Below are positions 36,516 through 45,977 of a stretch of DNA of 64,000 nucleotides, piece after piece. Under the pieces are notes generated by a model, which was not told the origin of the DNA, did not search any database, and was given only the letters and a program-made list of their open reading frames with translations. The first letter of the stretch is position 1. Every line of letters starts with the position of its first letter. Source of the DNA: an uncultured Mycoplasmatota bacterium (GTDB lineage Bacteria > Bacillota_I > Bacilli_A > RF39 > UBA660); the NCBI GenBank assembly GCA_900553855.1, contig USFG01000002.1:1-64000 (forward strand). The letters are read 5' to 3'. The translations under genes were made by a program, and so were the position numbers.

Positions 36516-37034
36516 TTAATCTTTTTTATTTTCTTCTCTTTCCTCTAATAATTTTAATATTTTATTTTGATTAGTAGTTAATCTACTTATTTCTCTATGT
36601 AATTCTTCTAAAATAAGTTCACTTTTTAAATCTGTTTTATAATCGTTAGAACTTCTTAATCGATCCTTTTTAGCCTCCCTATTTTGACTCATCATAATTA
36701 TTGGAGCTTGTAACGCGGCAATACATGATAATAATAAATTAAGTAATATGAATGGATATGGATCAGCATTTTCTAATACATAAATATTTAAAAGGATCCA
36801 TAATAATAAGAAAATAATCATTCCAATTATAAAGTTCCAACTGCCAGCAACTTCAGTTATTTTATCTGCAACCTTATCACCAAATGAACGATTTATATCA
36901 CTTTGTTTATCAGTATCTACAGCAATTGGTTCATCAATTAACATATTAATTAATTCTTCTTCATCATTGCTTTCAAGATTTTTTTTTAATAACATTTCTA
37001 CTATTTCTTTTTTAGTTTTACTTCTTTCAGCCAT
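36516..37034 (-). CDS. DUF1003 family membrane protein
   Basis: 172 aa. Two adjacent membrane helices (about 66-86 and 95-117) with the family block SWNFIIGMIIFLLLWILLN and LLSCIAALQAPIIMMSQNR, followed by a charged helix (KDRLRSSNDYKTDLKSE). This is the DUF1003 core. The N-terminal 50 residues are acidic. No function established for the family. Ribosome site AGGTGATAGAAA. Confidence 0.85.
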   Translation of the reverse strand: MAERSKTKKEIVEMLLKKNLESNDEEELINMLIDEPIAVDTDKQSDINRSFGDKVADKITEVAGSWNFIIGMIIFLLLWILLNIYVLENADPYPFILLNLLLSCIAALQAPIIMMSQNREAKKDRLRSSNDYKTDLKSELILEELHREISRLTTNQNKILKLLEEREENKKD

Positions 37035-37082
37035 TTTCTATCACCTATTAAAATAATATCATTTATAAAACATAATGTAAAT

Positions 37083-37625
37083 TTATTCATTTACTTTTTT
37101 GATTAATTTTTTTATTGTATTTCCTGTTCTTATAGTAATTTTATTAGTTATACTTGTACTTGCTGTTTTAATCCACCAGTTTGATTTACTATAATTTTTT
37201 AAATCAAAAGACCAAAATATAACATTTTTATAAACTTTAATTCTATCAATATTTTCACTTGGTTCTCCAACTACATCTATCACTTCTTCTACCTTTGTAG
37301 GTGACATTATAAATATTATATTATCATAAATATCTTTATTATTTATTCCCCACCAACTTGGATTATTATTTAAAACATCAATTAATTCCTCTAATTTAAT
37401 AACATAAACAGGTATATCAATATTAAACTTATTCATAATTATTTTATTAACATCATCTGATATATCTTTTTCACTTTTATTACTTTTCAAAATAATATTA
37501 CCGCTATTTAAATATGTTAAAACATCTGTATAATTATTTTTAAGTAATTCTTCTTTCAATTCATTCATTGATATTTTATTTTTACCACTAATATTTATTC
37601 CTCTTAATAAAACTATATATTTCAT
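37083..37625 (-). CDS. DUF1697 family protein
   Basis: 180 aa from MKYIVLLRGINISGKNKISM at 37625 (GGGAG upstream). This opening, YLNSGNIIL, WWGINNKD and WWIKTASTSITNKITIRTG near the C-terminus are the hallmarks of DUF1697, a widespread cytoplasmic family of unknown function. Monocistronic. Confidence 0.92.
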   Translation of the reverse strand: MKYIVLLRGINISGKNKISMNELKEELLKNNYTDVLTYLNSGNIILKSNKSEKDISDDVNKIIMNKFNIDIPVYVIKLEELIDVLNNNPSWWGINNKDIYDNIIFIMSPTKVEEVIDVVGEPSENIDRIKVYKNVIFWSFDLKNYSKSNWWIKTASTSITNKITIRTGNTIKKLIKKVNE

Positions 37626-37683
37626 ATTAAAATCTCCCATTTTTTTTAATTATATTATATAGATAAATATTCAGCAATTATTT

Positions 37684-37707
37684 AAAAAAAAGACCATTTA
37701 GGTCTTT
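37684..37707 (-). terminator. terminator of cohesin-like gene
   Basis: Minus-strand AAAGACC-TAAAT-GGTCTTT followed by TTTTT. Confidence 0.85.
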
Positions 37708-37716
37708 AATTTAAAG

Positions 37717-38544
37717 TTATTTTTTTCTAAATACTAAATATGCAGATTCAGTTAATAACCCAACAAATAAGATTACTGAAAGAACTATCCATTTAGTACA
37801 ATTTGCATTAGAACATGTTCCTTGATTTGGTTCTGATGAAGAACATTTTTCTAAAGCTGCTTTATTAACTTCAATATTGAATTTAACTTTATCTAATCTT
37901 TCAACTAAAGCTTTTTTAGCATCTGAATCAACTAAACTATTTACAGCTTTAACTGCTGTTTCATAGTCATCATTATTTAATGATTTTTCTGCTGATTCTA
38001 CTAATTTTGTTGCTTCTTCTAAAGCTTTTTTATTTGCTTCTTCTTGGGCTTTTCTTTCTTCTTCTTTCTTTTTAGCTGCTTCTTCTTCAGCTTTAATTTC
38101 TGCAGCTGTTTTAGCAGGTTTTACATTAATATTGTAAGATTTAGATCCACCATTAACTGTTCCACCACTTACTGTTGCTTCCATTTTAGAAACTGTAATA
38201 GTTCCTGTACCTTCTTTAGTACCTTTAACTGTAAGTGTTAATATAGTTGATCCACTTTTAATTGGTGATGGTGCATATAAAATATATCTATTTCCATTTT
38301 TTCCCATTTGTGTCAAACCACTATTAATAGTAGCATTTGTTACAGTGATATTTCCTGATGCAGCATAAGTTACATCTACACCTTCAATAAGATCACTTGC
38401 GTTTAATTTAATATATATTTTTGTTGTATTTCCAACTTTAACTGTATTAGTTCCTGAAATACTTGTTGTTGCTGATGCAGCATATACGTTTCCTGCAAAT
38501 AGGATAGCAAGTACAAGTATTAGTAAATTTTTTATCTTTCTCAT
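37717..38544 (-). CDS. membrane-anchored cohesin-like protein
   Basis: 275 aa. Signal peptide (to about residue 22). A cohesin-like beta sandwich spans about 25-145: NTVKVGNTTKIYIKLNAS, IEGVDVTYAASGNITVTNA, GSTILTLTVKGTKEGTGTI. A Lys/Glu/Ala-rich helical stalk (146-235) follows, then a Cys cluster and a C-terminal membrane helix (KWIVLSVILFVGLLTESAYL) with basic tail. So the cohesin is held on a stalk outside the membrane. The next gene upstream ends in a dockerin, the natural cohesin ligand. Ribosome site TAGGAGGATTAT. Confidence 0.8.
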   Translation of the reverse strand: MRKIKNLLILVLAILFAGNVYAASATTSISGTNTVKVGNTTKIYIKLNASDLIEGVDVTYAASGNITVTNATINSGLTQMGKNGNRYILYAPSPIKSGSTILTLTVKGTKEGTGTITVSKMEATVSGGTVNGGSKSYNINVKPAKTAAEIKAEEEAAKKKEEERKAQEEANKKALEEATKLVESAEKSLNNDDYETAVKAVNSLVDSDAKKALVERLDKVKFNIEVNKAALEKCSSSEPNQGTCSNANCTKWIVLSVILFVGLLTESAYLVFRKK

Positions 38545-38553
38545 ATAATCCTC

Positions 38554-39960
38554 CTAATTAAATATCTTATTACATAGATATACTATGTCAGTAATATCAA
38601 TTTTATTATCATCATTCATGTCAGCTGCTATAGTTTCATATTCATTTAAACTAACTTTGTCAAACATTCTATTAGCCATTCTAACTACATCTGAAATATC
38701 TAATCTTCCTGATGGGTTAACATCACCTTTAACTATAAATAAGAAATCTTTAACAACTAAATCATTATTAATAATTTGTACTCTACTACCTGTACCAAAA
38801 TTTTTTCCAAATAAATTTGTAGCTCTTAGAGATCCATAATTACTTACTAATTTTTCAACTATTGATACATCTAAGCTTATACCATTATAAACAATCATTT
38901 CTCTAGACATATTTATTTGAAAAACTTTTCTATCAGAATCATTTTTAACATCTAATTTAAGATTATCAATAATATATTTTCTTACATAATTACTTGCTTC
39001 TTCAAATCTATTTAATGCTTCAGTTTGATATTCTTTAGTATATTTTTTAATACTTGCTATTTTAATTTTAGAATCAATATTATTAAATCTAGTATTTAAC
39101 TTATTCCATGTTAAATCTATTTCATCTATTAATTCATATAATTTATTATTTCTATTTGTAATACTTGCATCACTTGTTAAATCTGTATTGTCAACTATTT
39201 CTTTAACTTTCTTTTCTAGAATAGCTTGATATTTGCTTTCTAATTTATCATATAATTTATAATAATCTTTCTTTAAAGTACGATAATAATTTCCAAAGTA
39301 ATCTTTAAATAAATCATCATAATCTTCTAAATGATAATCATTATAAATTGTCATAAATTCATCAGATTTATTAAATAATTTATTAACAATATCTAATTCA
39401 TATACATAGTCAAACTTATCAACTACTTCATCAATAGTATATTTATCAATATTATCATATACATAGTTAAATCCATCACTATGATAGATTTTTCCTAATG
39501 TAGTTATACTTGATTTATTGTATTTAGCTAATTCTCTAATTGCAATAAATACATCTAAATTACCATTAACTCCATAATCTTTTCTTTCTTCTAAATAAGT
39601 TTTAGTTATTTTAAATGTTTCTTTATAACTATTATAATTATTTAAAAGTTTTTCCTTTAATGCTTCTAAATCATCAGCAGCCTTAGTTTCTCCACTACTT
39701 CTTAATTTACTTATTGTCTTATTTAAGTTAGTTTCAAAATCTAAAGAATTAATACTTTTAACAAAGTCTCTGTTAACTAATTTTTTAGTTGCATTTTTAT
39801 TTGTATCAGACCAATTTATTAAATCCCCCAGTAACTCATTTACACTTACTTTAGATGAATTAATTCTATTTACTACTTCTTCTTCAGTATATGTAAGAGC
39901 ACTTACATTAATAAATAAACATGCTATAATGCTAAATATTAATATCTTTACTTTTCTCAT
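38554..39960 (-). CDS. secreted helical protein with C-terminal dockerin
   Basis: 468 aa from MRKVKILIFSIIAC at 39960 (AAGGATGTGATAGGT upstream). Signal peptide, then about 300 residues of charged helices (likely coiled coil), a beta segment near 350-395, and a type I dockerin at about 405-468 made of two Ca-binding repeats: GDVNPSGRLDISDVV and ADMNDDNKIDITDIV. Not an obvious enzyme. Its dockerin should bind the stalked cohesin encoded 9 bp downstream (inference), which would tether it to the cell. Confidence 0.85.
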   Translation of the reverse strand: MRKVKILIFSIIACLFINVSALTYTEEEVVNRINSSKVSVNELLGDLINWSDTNKNATKKLVNRDFVKSINSLDFETNLNKTISKLRSSGETKAADDLEALKEKLLNNYNSYKETFKITKTYLEERKDYGVNGNLDVFIAIRELAKYNKSSITTLGKIYHSDGFNYVYDNIDKYTIDEVVDKFDYVYELDIVNKLFNKSDEFMTIYNDYHLEDYDDLFKDYFGNYYRTLKKDYYKLYDKLESKYQAILEKKVKEIVDNTDLTSDASITNRNNKLYELIDEIDLTWNKLNTRFNNIDSKIKIASIKKYTKEYQTEALNRFEEASNYVRKYIIDNLKLDVKNDSDRKVFQINMSREMIVYNGISLDVSIVEKLVSNYGSLRATNLFGKNFGTGSRVQIINNDLVVKDFLFIVKGDVNPSGRLDISDVVRMANRMFDKVSLNEYETIAADMNDDNKIDITDIVYLCNKIFN

Positions 39961-40022
39961 ACCTATCACATCCTTACATTTAAAGTATATAATAAAATTA
40001 ACGAGAAAACAATAACAAAACA

Positions 40023-40056
40023 TAAAAAAAATAACAAGTTAATTATTCTTGTTATT
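40023..40056 (-). terminator. terminator of deoxyribosyltransferase-like gene
   Basis: Minus-strand AATAACAAG-AATAATTAA-CTTGTTATT followed by seven T. Confidence 0.8.
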
Positions 40057-40483
40057 AATTAATTTCACCTAACGTATAAATATCACCATTAATCTTACTA
40101 CGTCTATCTAATTCTTTATTAATAAAATCTTCAATTAATTTAATATAAGTATTATTTTCATCATATTTAGTTAAATCAGTTACTATTTTTTGGTATTTTT
40201 TAGGAATCATATTATCTTGAGATAAAAATAAAACTTTTTTATCTTTAATTTTAGATAACCATCTAAGTTCTAAAGATAGTCCAAAAGATGGTTTATATAA
40301 ATCAACTATTACTAAATCAGCACTTTTAATCAAATCTTTAGCATATTTAGTTTTATTATTATCACTATAAGGCAATATAACATTTTGCATTAAACATACA
40401 CTACTACTTAATACTTTTTTATATATTAAATTTTCATAATCAAATTTATTTGAATGCATAAAATAAATATTTAGTCTTTCCAT
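40055..40483 (-). CDS. nucleoside 2-deoxyribosyltransferase-like protein
   Basis: 142 aa from ATG at 40483 (MERLNIYFMHS). The block SADLVIVDLYKPSFGLSLELRW has the D-x-y-x-P-S-x-G-x-x-x-E pattern of the nucleoside 2-deoxyribosyltransferase/LOG-like Rossmann fold, with Glu as candidate nucleophile. The N-terminal YFMHSNKFD replaces the usual GPLF-type nucleotide loop, so it may be a divergent sensor or hydrolase. Divergent from tmcAL. Confidence 0.55.
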   Translation of the reverse strand: MERLNIYFMHSNKFDYENLIYKKVLSSSVCLMQNVILPYSDNNKTKYAKDLIKSADLVIVDLYKPSFGLSLELRWLSKIKDKKVLFLSQDNMIPKKYQKIVTDLTKYDENNTYIKLIEDFINKELDRRSKINGDIYTLGEIN

Positions 40484-40526
40484 ATTAATCACTATAAAAA
40501 TATTATCATAAATTTAGAATATTTGC

Positions 40527-40532
40527 TATAAT
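40527..40532 (+). promoter_or_regulatory. extended -10 promoter of tmcAL
   Basis: TGCTATAAT (extended -10, TGnTATAAT) 26 bp before the start codon. No strong -35 is seen. Confidence 0.6.
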
Positions 40533-40557
40533 ATTTTCGAGTTTGAAAGAGGTGCTT

Positions 40558-41664
40558 ATGGAAACTATTGGAATTATTTGTGAATATAATCCATTTCATA
40601 ATGGTCATGTTTATCATATTAATAAAATTAAAGAAATGTATCCAGATTCTATAATTATTTTGTGTGTTAATGGATATTTTGGAGAAAGAGGCGATATTAG
40701 TATTCTTTCTAAAGAGGATAAAACTAGATTAGCACTTAATAATGGCGTTAATATAGTCGTTGAACTTCCTTTCGTGTTTGCATCTAATTCAGCTGATACC
40801 TTTGCTGATGCAAGTGTCAAAATATTAAATTATATGAAAGTAGATAAAATAATTTTTGGTAGTGAATCTAATGAGTTAGATAAACTTACATTAATAGCAA
40901 AAAAACAATTAGAAGATGATTTTTCTTTAAAAGTTAAAGAAGAAATTAAAAAAGGAATTAATTACCCTACTGCTTTAAATAAAGGAATTGGTATTAATTT
41001 AAACAGTCCCAATGATTTATTAGGAGTTAGTTACATTAAAGCTATTATTAAAAATAATTATAATATCGAACCTATTACTATTAAAAGAACAAGTGATTAT
41101 TTAGATACTATAAGCGAAGATAATATAGTAAGTGCAAGTAACATAAGAGAAAAAATTAAAAATAATATTGATGTAAAAAAATATATTAATTATGTTCCTA
41201 ATTTTAATAAGATTAATGAAGAGTTATTATTTAAGTTAATTAAATATAAAATTATTACTGATAAGGATTTAAGTAGATATTTAACTGTTGATGAAGGTAT
41301 TGAATATAAACTAATTAAAGAAATAAATAATTGTAAAACTTTGGATGAATTAATAAGTAAGGTTAAATCAAAAAGATATACTTATAATCGAATTAGAAGA
41401 ATGCTTATTCATATTTTAATTGGACTAACTAAAGAAGATAGAAAAAAATATGATATTGAATACGTTAAAGTACTTGGTTTTGACAATATAGGACAACATT
41501 ATTTAAAAAAAATTAAATGTGATATATTAATTAGTTCTAAAATACCTGATACTTTTTTAACAAGAAAATATGAACTTGTTTCTTCAAAAATATATGATAT
41601 AATATGCAACACAGATTCATATAAATTTGAATTGTCGAATAGACCGATAAGAATGGAAAAATAA
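40558..41664 (+). CDS. tmcAL: tRNA(Met) cytidine acetate ligase
   Basis: 368 aa from METIGIICEYNPFHNGHVYH at 40558 (AGAGGTG upstream). HxGH-type nucleotidyltransferase motif NPFHNGHVYHI, ELPFVFASNSADTFA, KIIFGSESN and the SASNIRE block are those of TmcAL (formerly YlbM), which makes N4-acetylcytidine at the wobble position of elongator tRNA-Met using acetate and ATP. Length slightly under the usual 380-410. Confidence 0.93.
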   Translation: METIGIICEYNPFHNGHVYHINKIKEMYPDSIIILCVNGYFGERGDISILSKEDKTRLALNNGVNIVVELPFVFASNSADTFADASVKILNYMKVDKIIFGSESNELDKLTLIAKKQLEDDFSLKVKEEIKKGINYPTALNKGIGINLNSPNDLLGVSYIKAIIKNNYNIEPITIKRTSDYLDTISEDNIVSASNIREKIKNNIDVKKYINYVPNFNKINEELLFKLIKYKIITDKDLSRYLTVDEGIEYKLIKEINNCKTLDELISKVKSKRYTYNRIRRMLIHILIGLTKEDRKKYDIEYVKVLGFDNIGQHYLKKIKCDILISSKIPDTFLTRKYELVSSKIYDIICNTDSYKFELSNRPIRMEK

Positions 41665-41669
41665 AATTA

Positions 41670-41987
41670 ATGAATAAAAATATGAATAAAGATATTTTAG
41701 ATTATAAAATTAATGAAATTAAAACAAATCTTGATATTGCATTTGATACAAATCAATATTACATTGATCACAATACGATTGAAATAAAAAAAGTAAACAC
41801 AGTTAAACTTGCAAATTTATTTGATGTAGAAATTGAAGAAAGTGATATTCTTCCCGATTTTAATGATGGTATTTTATATGTTGATAATGAATATAAAAAA
41901 AATAATTTAAATAAAAAATTCCGGTGGGTTTTGATTTCCCTGCCGGTAATTAAATTATTTTCTTTTAATTTTACTTTCTTCTTGTAG
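41670..41987 (+). CDS. hypothetical protein downstream of tmcAL
   Basis: 105 aa, starting 6 bp after tmcAL without its own ribosome site. Acidic N-terminal 80 residues, then KKFRWVLISLPVIKLF encoded by a GC-rich hairpin (41921-41946). The C-terminal 20 residues look like read-through sequence, so the true gene may be shorter or damaged. In many Bacilli the next gene after tmcAL is a YceD-like protein; similarity is not clear enough to claim it. Ends overlap the convergent gene by 33 bp. Confidence 0.4.
   Translation: MNKNMNKDILDYKINEIKTNLDIAFDTNQYYIDHNTIEIKKVNTVKLANLFDVEIEESDILPDFNDGILYVDNEYKKNNLNKKFRWVLISLPVIKLFSFNFTFFL
41921..41946. repeat. GC-rich inverted repeat between convergent genes
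   Basis: CCGGTGGG (41921-41928) pairs with CCCTGCCGG (41938-41946), far richer in GC than its surroundings, flanked by AAATT and TAATT. Could serve as a two-way terminator, though no T run follows on either strand. Confidence 0.5.
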
Positions 41988-42446
41988 TGATATCCACTCA
42001 TCTAATTTAGTAAGTAATTCACTTCTTGATTTGCAAAGATGAGAATGGTTCATAAAATCTCCGACTGTCTCATTTAACGAAACATTAGTATCATTTGCAT
42101 GTTTATTAATTCTACTAAGAATATTTAATAAAGATATTTGCAATTTCAATTGTTCTAATTTTTCTTTTTCGTTTTCATAATTTTTATTTAAAAATTTTTT
42201 ATATTTATTTTTTTTACTACAAATATAATAAGATTCTTTAATATATTTCCCTTCATTATCAAAATAATAAACATTAAATGATACAATTGATGCTAAATTT
42301 CTTTGTAATATTCTTTTTGCTGGAATATATGCAAACTCTACAGTTGGACTAACTATAAATGGTTCTTCTTTATAATGTCTATATACCTCAGTATGTATAT
42401 TGTTATCCATTCCAACATAATCAAATGCTATAATCATATTTTCCAT
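41955..42446 (-). CDS. hypothetical protein
   Basis: 163 aa, not recognised. The N-terminal half is beta-rich (MIIAFDYVGMDNNIHTEVYR, ASIVSFNVYYFDNEGKYIKES), the C-terminal half helical and charged. No signal peptide. Good ribosome site AAGGGGGAAAATTAAA. Stands alone between the tmcAL operon and the M16 protease pair. Confidence 0.6.
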   Translation of the reverse strand: MENMIIAFDYVGMDNNIHTEVYRHYKEEPFIVSPTVEFAYIPAKRILQRNLASIVSFNVYYFDNEGKYIKESYYICSKKNKYKKFLNKNYENEKEKLEQLKLQISLLNILSRINKHANDTNVSLNETVGDFMNHSHLCKSRSELLTKLDEWISLQEESKIKRK

Positions 42447-42515
42447 TTTAATTTTCCCCCTTAAATATGTCTATATTATAGCATATATATATTAAAAAAG
42501 CAAACATTATGTTCG

Positions 42516-43796
42516 CTATTCATTATTTTTAGGCATTATCTTGCATATTGTATAATCATAATTATTTAATTTAGTTAATATTTTTTTACATGTATCGATA
42601 TTTAAATTACGCATTATATTCATAAATCCAGTATTTACTTCATTGTTATCCATTACTTCATCCATAATATAGTTATTAACAGCAACTACTGAATCAAATA
42701 ATAAAATATAATTACTAATATTAACTTTAGCTACTCTTTTTAAATCAGAATCTTCTATATTTAAAGAATTAAACTTTTCAATTATTTTATCTTTAAAATA
42801 TTCCGGATAATAAGTAGATGATAAAATAAGAACTATAAAATAATCATTAGATTCTATTACTGTATAATCTAAATCATCAACAATACTTCCCTTTTGTAAT
42901 TCTTCTAATAATAAAGATGTATTTCCAAAATTAATATCTAAAATACTTGAAATATAAATTTTAAGTAAATAATTATCTAATTTTAAATTTTTAAAATTAT
43001 TTTTAGGTATTTTAATTCCAATTGATACTTTAGGTTTATCAACATTCATTTTAATTATTTCTTCTTTTTTATTTACTTTTTCTGGTTCTCTTGGATAAAT
43101 ATCTTTAACATTAAAATCATTATTAATATTTAATTTATTCATTTGTTCAGAAGTAATTGCTAATGCTTCATTAGGATTAAAATTACCTGTTATTATTAAA
43201 AACATATTTTTAGGATTATAATATGCATTATAACAAGTTATTACATCTTCTAATTTTATACTTTTAACATCTTTAACAGTACCTCCAACTAGGTATTTTC
43301 TTTCATCATTAACAAATACGTTATTAAGAGTACCATTAACAATAGTCATCCCTGGATCATCTTTATACATTTTAACTTCTTCTTCAATGACACCTTTTTC
43401 ACTTTGGAATAGTTCCTTAGTAAAATAAGGAGTATAAACATATTCAAGAAGATATTCTAAATTTTCTTTAAACCTATTATTACTAGTAACATTATAACTT
43501 GTTATATCATAAGTAGTAAAAGCATTAATTGATGACCCAATTTTACTATAATGATTAAAAACTGAGCCATTTTCCATATTAAAAGACAGATGTTCTAAGT
43601 AATGAGCAATACCTTTAGGCATATCATATTCTTTATTATCATATTTAAATTTAGTATTTATTGAGCCAAATCTAGTATTAAGAGTTAAATAAAATTTATT
43701 AACATTATTATTTGGCAGCATATATATTTCTAAGCCATTATCTAATTTATCATAATATAAAACTTCATTTGTGTTTTCTAATTTAATTTTCTTCAT
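42516..43796 (-). CDS. M16-family zinc metalloprotease (YmfH-like)
   Basis: 426 aa. Inverted zinc motif HxxEH in GIAHYLEHLSFN, with the third ligand in KGVIEEEVKMYKDDP about 75 residues later; so this is the catalytic partner. Core M16 blocks (YTPYFTKELFQ, YYNPKNMFLIITGNF) follow. Pairs of M16 proteins, one active and one not, occur in Firmicutes (YmfF/YmfH, linked to EF-P modification in Bacillus). Overlaps the inactive partner gene by 14 bp. Confidence 0.9.
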   Translation of the reverse strand: MKKIKLENTNEVLYYDKLDNGLEIYMLPNNNVNKFYLTLNTRFGSINTKFKYDNKEYDMPKGIAHYLEHLSFNMENGSVFNHYSKIGSSINAFTTYDITSYNVTSNNRFKENLEYLLEYVYTPYFTKELFQSEKGVIEEEVKMYKDDPGMTIVNGTLNNVFVNDERKYLVGGTVKDVKSIKLEDVITCYNAYYNPKNMFLIITGNFNPNEALAITSEQMNKLNINNDFNVKDIYPREPEKVNKKEEIIKMNVDKPKVSIGIKIPKNNFKNLKLDNYLLKIYISSILDINFGNTSLLLEELQKGSIVDDLDYTVIESNDYFIVLILSSTYYPEYFKDKIIEKFNSLNIEDSDLKRVAKVNISNYILLFDSVVAVNNYIMDEVMDNNEVNTGFMNIMRNLNIDTCKKILTKLNNYDYTICKIMPKNNE

Positions 43797-45045
43797 TTAA
43801 ATTACCTCTTAAAGAATAAATAGTACATATATTAATTTTGTTTGCTAAATTATATATATCTTCTTTTGTTATTTCTTTAAAATTATTTATTCTATTTTCT
43901 AATTTATCAATAAGACCTAAATTAATATAGAATTCATTATCAATAATTCTTCCGGGAGAATCTTCTAACATATTTAGACTGGATAAAATTAGTTCTTTAG
44001 ATTCATTTAATTCGTCATCAGTTATATTATTTTTCATTTCATTAATAGCTTCTTTAATTAATTTAATAGCTTTTTCTTCTCCATTAATATCAATTCCGGT
44101 AGATATCATAATTAAGTTATCATACTTTAAATAAGAAGATTGAACATTATAACATAGTGAGTTATCAATTCTTAATTTTTTAGATAACTTAGTTTGAAGT
44201 GATCCTCCACCTAAAATAATATTATAAATATTAGCAACATAATTCTTTTCATGTTCAGTTAAATTATTTAGATTAAGTAAGAAAACTAAATTAGTTTGGA
44301 AATAATTAGTATCTTTATGTTCTTTAATTAACTTTCTTTTTTCTTCTTTAGTATATACTGTAATATCGTGATTTTTTATAACTTCAAATTTTTGATATTT
44401 TTTAATTATTTTACTTACTTTTTCCATATCTAAATTACCAATAACATAAATATCAATGTAGTCATTTTGAATAGTTTTTTCATAATAATCATATAAATTA
44501 CAGTTGTTAATTTTATTTAAATCATTTAAATTACCACTTGCTTCATAACTAGTTGGAGTATCACCTAATGTTTTTAAAGCGTTTATTATTGCTGTCTTTC
44601 GAGGATTTTCAATAATAGATTTTATTTCTGATTCTAACTTAGTTTTAACATAATCAACAGTGGATTTATCAAATTCATTATTTGATGTTAAAGGATTAAA
44701 TATTAAATCGAATAATAATTTAAAAGATTCTTCTACTATTTTTTCTTCACTATATTTAGGAGTTAAAAAGTCGATACAAAAATTAGTTAATAACATATTA
44801 CCTACTTTATTGGTAATTGTATAAATAGATGCGTTATATAATTCTTCTAGTTTAATATTTAATAATCTATTAGTTTGATAATTTTTATTTGATTCTAATA
44901 AAGTATCAAATAGTACGTTTCTAATTGTTAATTCTTCTGGCACTACATTATTTCTAAAAATTATTTCAACATGACATGTTTTAAATCGATCAGTTTTAAT
45001 TGTATATAAATTGTAACTTCCATAGTTTTCTTTATTTAATAGCAT
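43783..45045 (-). CDS. inactive M16-family protein (YmfF-like)
   Basis: 420 aa with the M16 fold (NDYIDIYVIGNLD, FQTNLVFLLNLNNLTEHE, NIILGGGSLQTKLSKKLR) but without the HxxEH zinc site at its N-terminus, where RNNVVPEELTIRNVLFDTLLE stands. This is the usual non-catalytic half of an M16 heterodimer, providing the R/Y substrate-binding pair in its C-terminal domain. Ribosome site GGAGG 10 nt upstream. First gene of the pair. Confidence 0.88.
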   Translation of the reverse strand: MLLNKENYGSYNLYTIKTDRFKTCHVEIIFRNNVVPEELTIRNVLFDTLLESNKNYQTNRLLNIKLEELYNASIYTITNKVGNMLLTNFCIDFLTPKYSEEKIVEESFKLLFDLIFNPLTSNNEFDKSTVDYVKTKLESEIKSIIENPRKTAIINALKTLGDTPTSYEASGNLNDLNKINNCNLYDYYEKTIQNDYIDIYVIGNLDMEKVSKIIKKYQKFEVIKNHDITVYTKEEKRKLIKEHKDTNYFQTNLVFLLNLNNLTEHEKNYVANIYNIILGGGSLQTKLSKKLRIDNSLCYNVQSSYLKYDNLIMISTGIDINGEEKAIKLIKEAINEMKNNITDDELNESKELILSSLNMLEDSPGRIIDNEFYINLGLIDKLENRINNFKEITKEDIYNLANKINICTIYSLRGNLNEEN

Positions 45046-45144
45046 AAGAATAAAACCTCCAATATTATTATAACTAAATATTAATAATTTATAAATGTTT
45101 TTATTTAAACTGTAAGTTTATTTCTTAAATTATAATTATCATGA

Positions 45145-45150
45145 TATAAT
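45145..45150 (+). promoter_or_regulatory. extended -10 promoter of deoD
   Basis: TGATATAAT (TGnTATAAT) about 25 bp before the start; weak -35 TTCTTA 17 bp upstream. Confidence 0.6.
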
Positions 45151-45174
45151 AAGTTAGAAAGTAGGTTGATAAAA

Positions 45175-45894
45175 GTGAATCCAATACATATTGTAACAGA
45201 TAAGAAAAATATAGCTTCTAGAGTATTACTTCCAGGTGATCCTCTAAGGGCTAAATATATTGCAGAAAATTATTTAGAAAATGCGGAATTAATTAATACA
45301 GTTAGAAATATGCTTGGTTATACTGGTTACTATAAAGGTAAAAAAGTTACAGTTATAGGATCAGGAATGGGATGTGCAAGTGTATGTATTTATGCATATG
45401 AATTGTATCAAATTTATAATGTTAAAAAGATAATTAGAATAGGATCAGCTGGTGCTTTTAATCCCAATATATCAGTTGGAGATATTGTTTTAGGAAGTTA
45501 TTCATTTTCTTTTTCTAATATAAGATACGCTATGTGTAAAAGTAACGCTAAGAAAGTTTCATCTTCTAATAATTTAAATCAAACAATTGAAACTAGAGCA
45601 AAAAATCTTGGTATGGAATTAAAAAAAGGTGGATTATATACTTCTGAAATATTTGAACCATATATTCCTACTCCCCATTTAAATAAACAGATACCTAAAA
45701 ATATTAAATTACTTGCTAGTGAAATGGAATCGTTTGGACTTTACAGTATTGCTGATTATTTAGATAAAGAAGCTACTTGTTTAGTTACCATAACTGATAG
45801 TCCTTTTGAAAAAGGTAATGATTACACTCCAGAAGAAAGACAACTTAATTTAAATAAAATGATTTATCTTGCATTAGAATCTATTATAAAATAA
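45175..45894 (+). CDS. deoD: purine nucleoside phosphorylase, DeoD type
   Basis: 239 aa from GTG at 45175 (AGGTTGATAAAA upstream; TTG at 45166 is an alternative that would overlap the ribosome site). Hallmarks: LLPGDPLRAKYIAENYLE, VIGSGMGCASVCIYAYEL (phosphate loop), RIGSAGAF, EMESFGLYSIA (purine and ribose contacts) and ITDSPFEKG. Hexameric enzyme of purine salvage. Followed by a strong terminator. Confidence 0.96.
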   Translation: MNPIHIVTDKKNIASRVLLPGDPLRAKYIAENYLENAELINTVRNMLGYTGYYKGKKVTVIGSGMGCASVCIYAYELYQIYNVKKIIRIGSAGAFNPNISVGDIVLGSYSFSFSNIRYAMCKSNAKKVSSSNNLNQTIETRAKNLGMELKKGGLYTSEIFEPYIPTPHLNKQIPKNIKLLASEMESFGLYSIADYLDKEATCLVTITDSPFEKGNDYTPEERQLNLNKMIYLALESIIK

Positions 45895-45928
45895 AGATAA
45901 GAATTTGTTTTCTTATCTTTATTTTTTA
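45893..45928 (+). terminator. terminator of deoD
   Basis: 11-bp stem (45893-45903 with 45910-45920) followed by ATTTTTT. Confidence 0.85.
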
Positions 45929-45977
45929 AGTAAAATCCAATTAATATTTCTAATAATTCTACAACAATTTTTTAATA

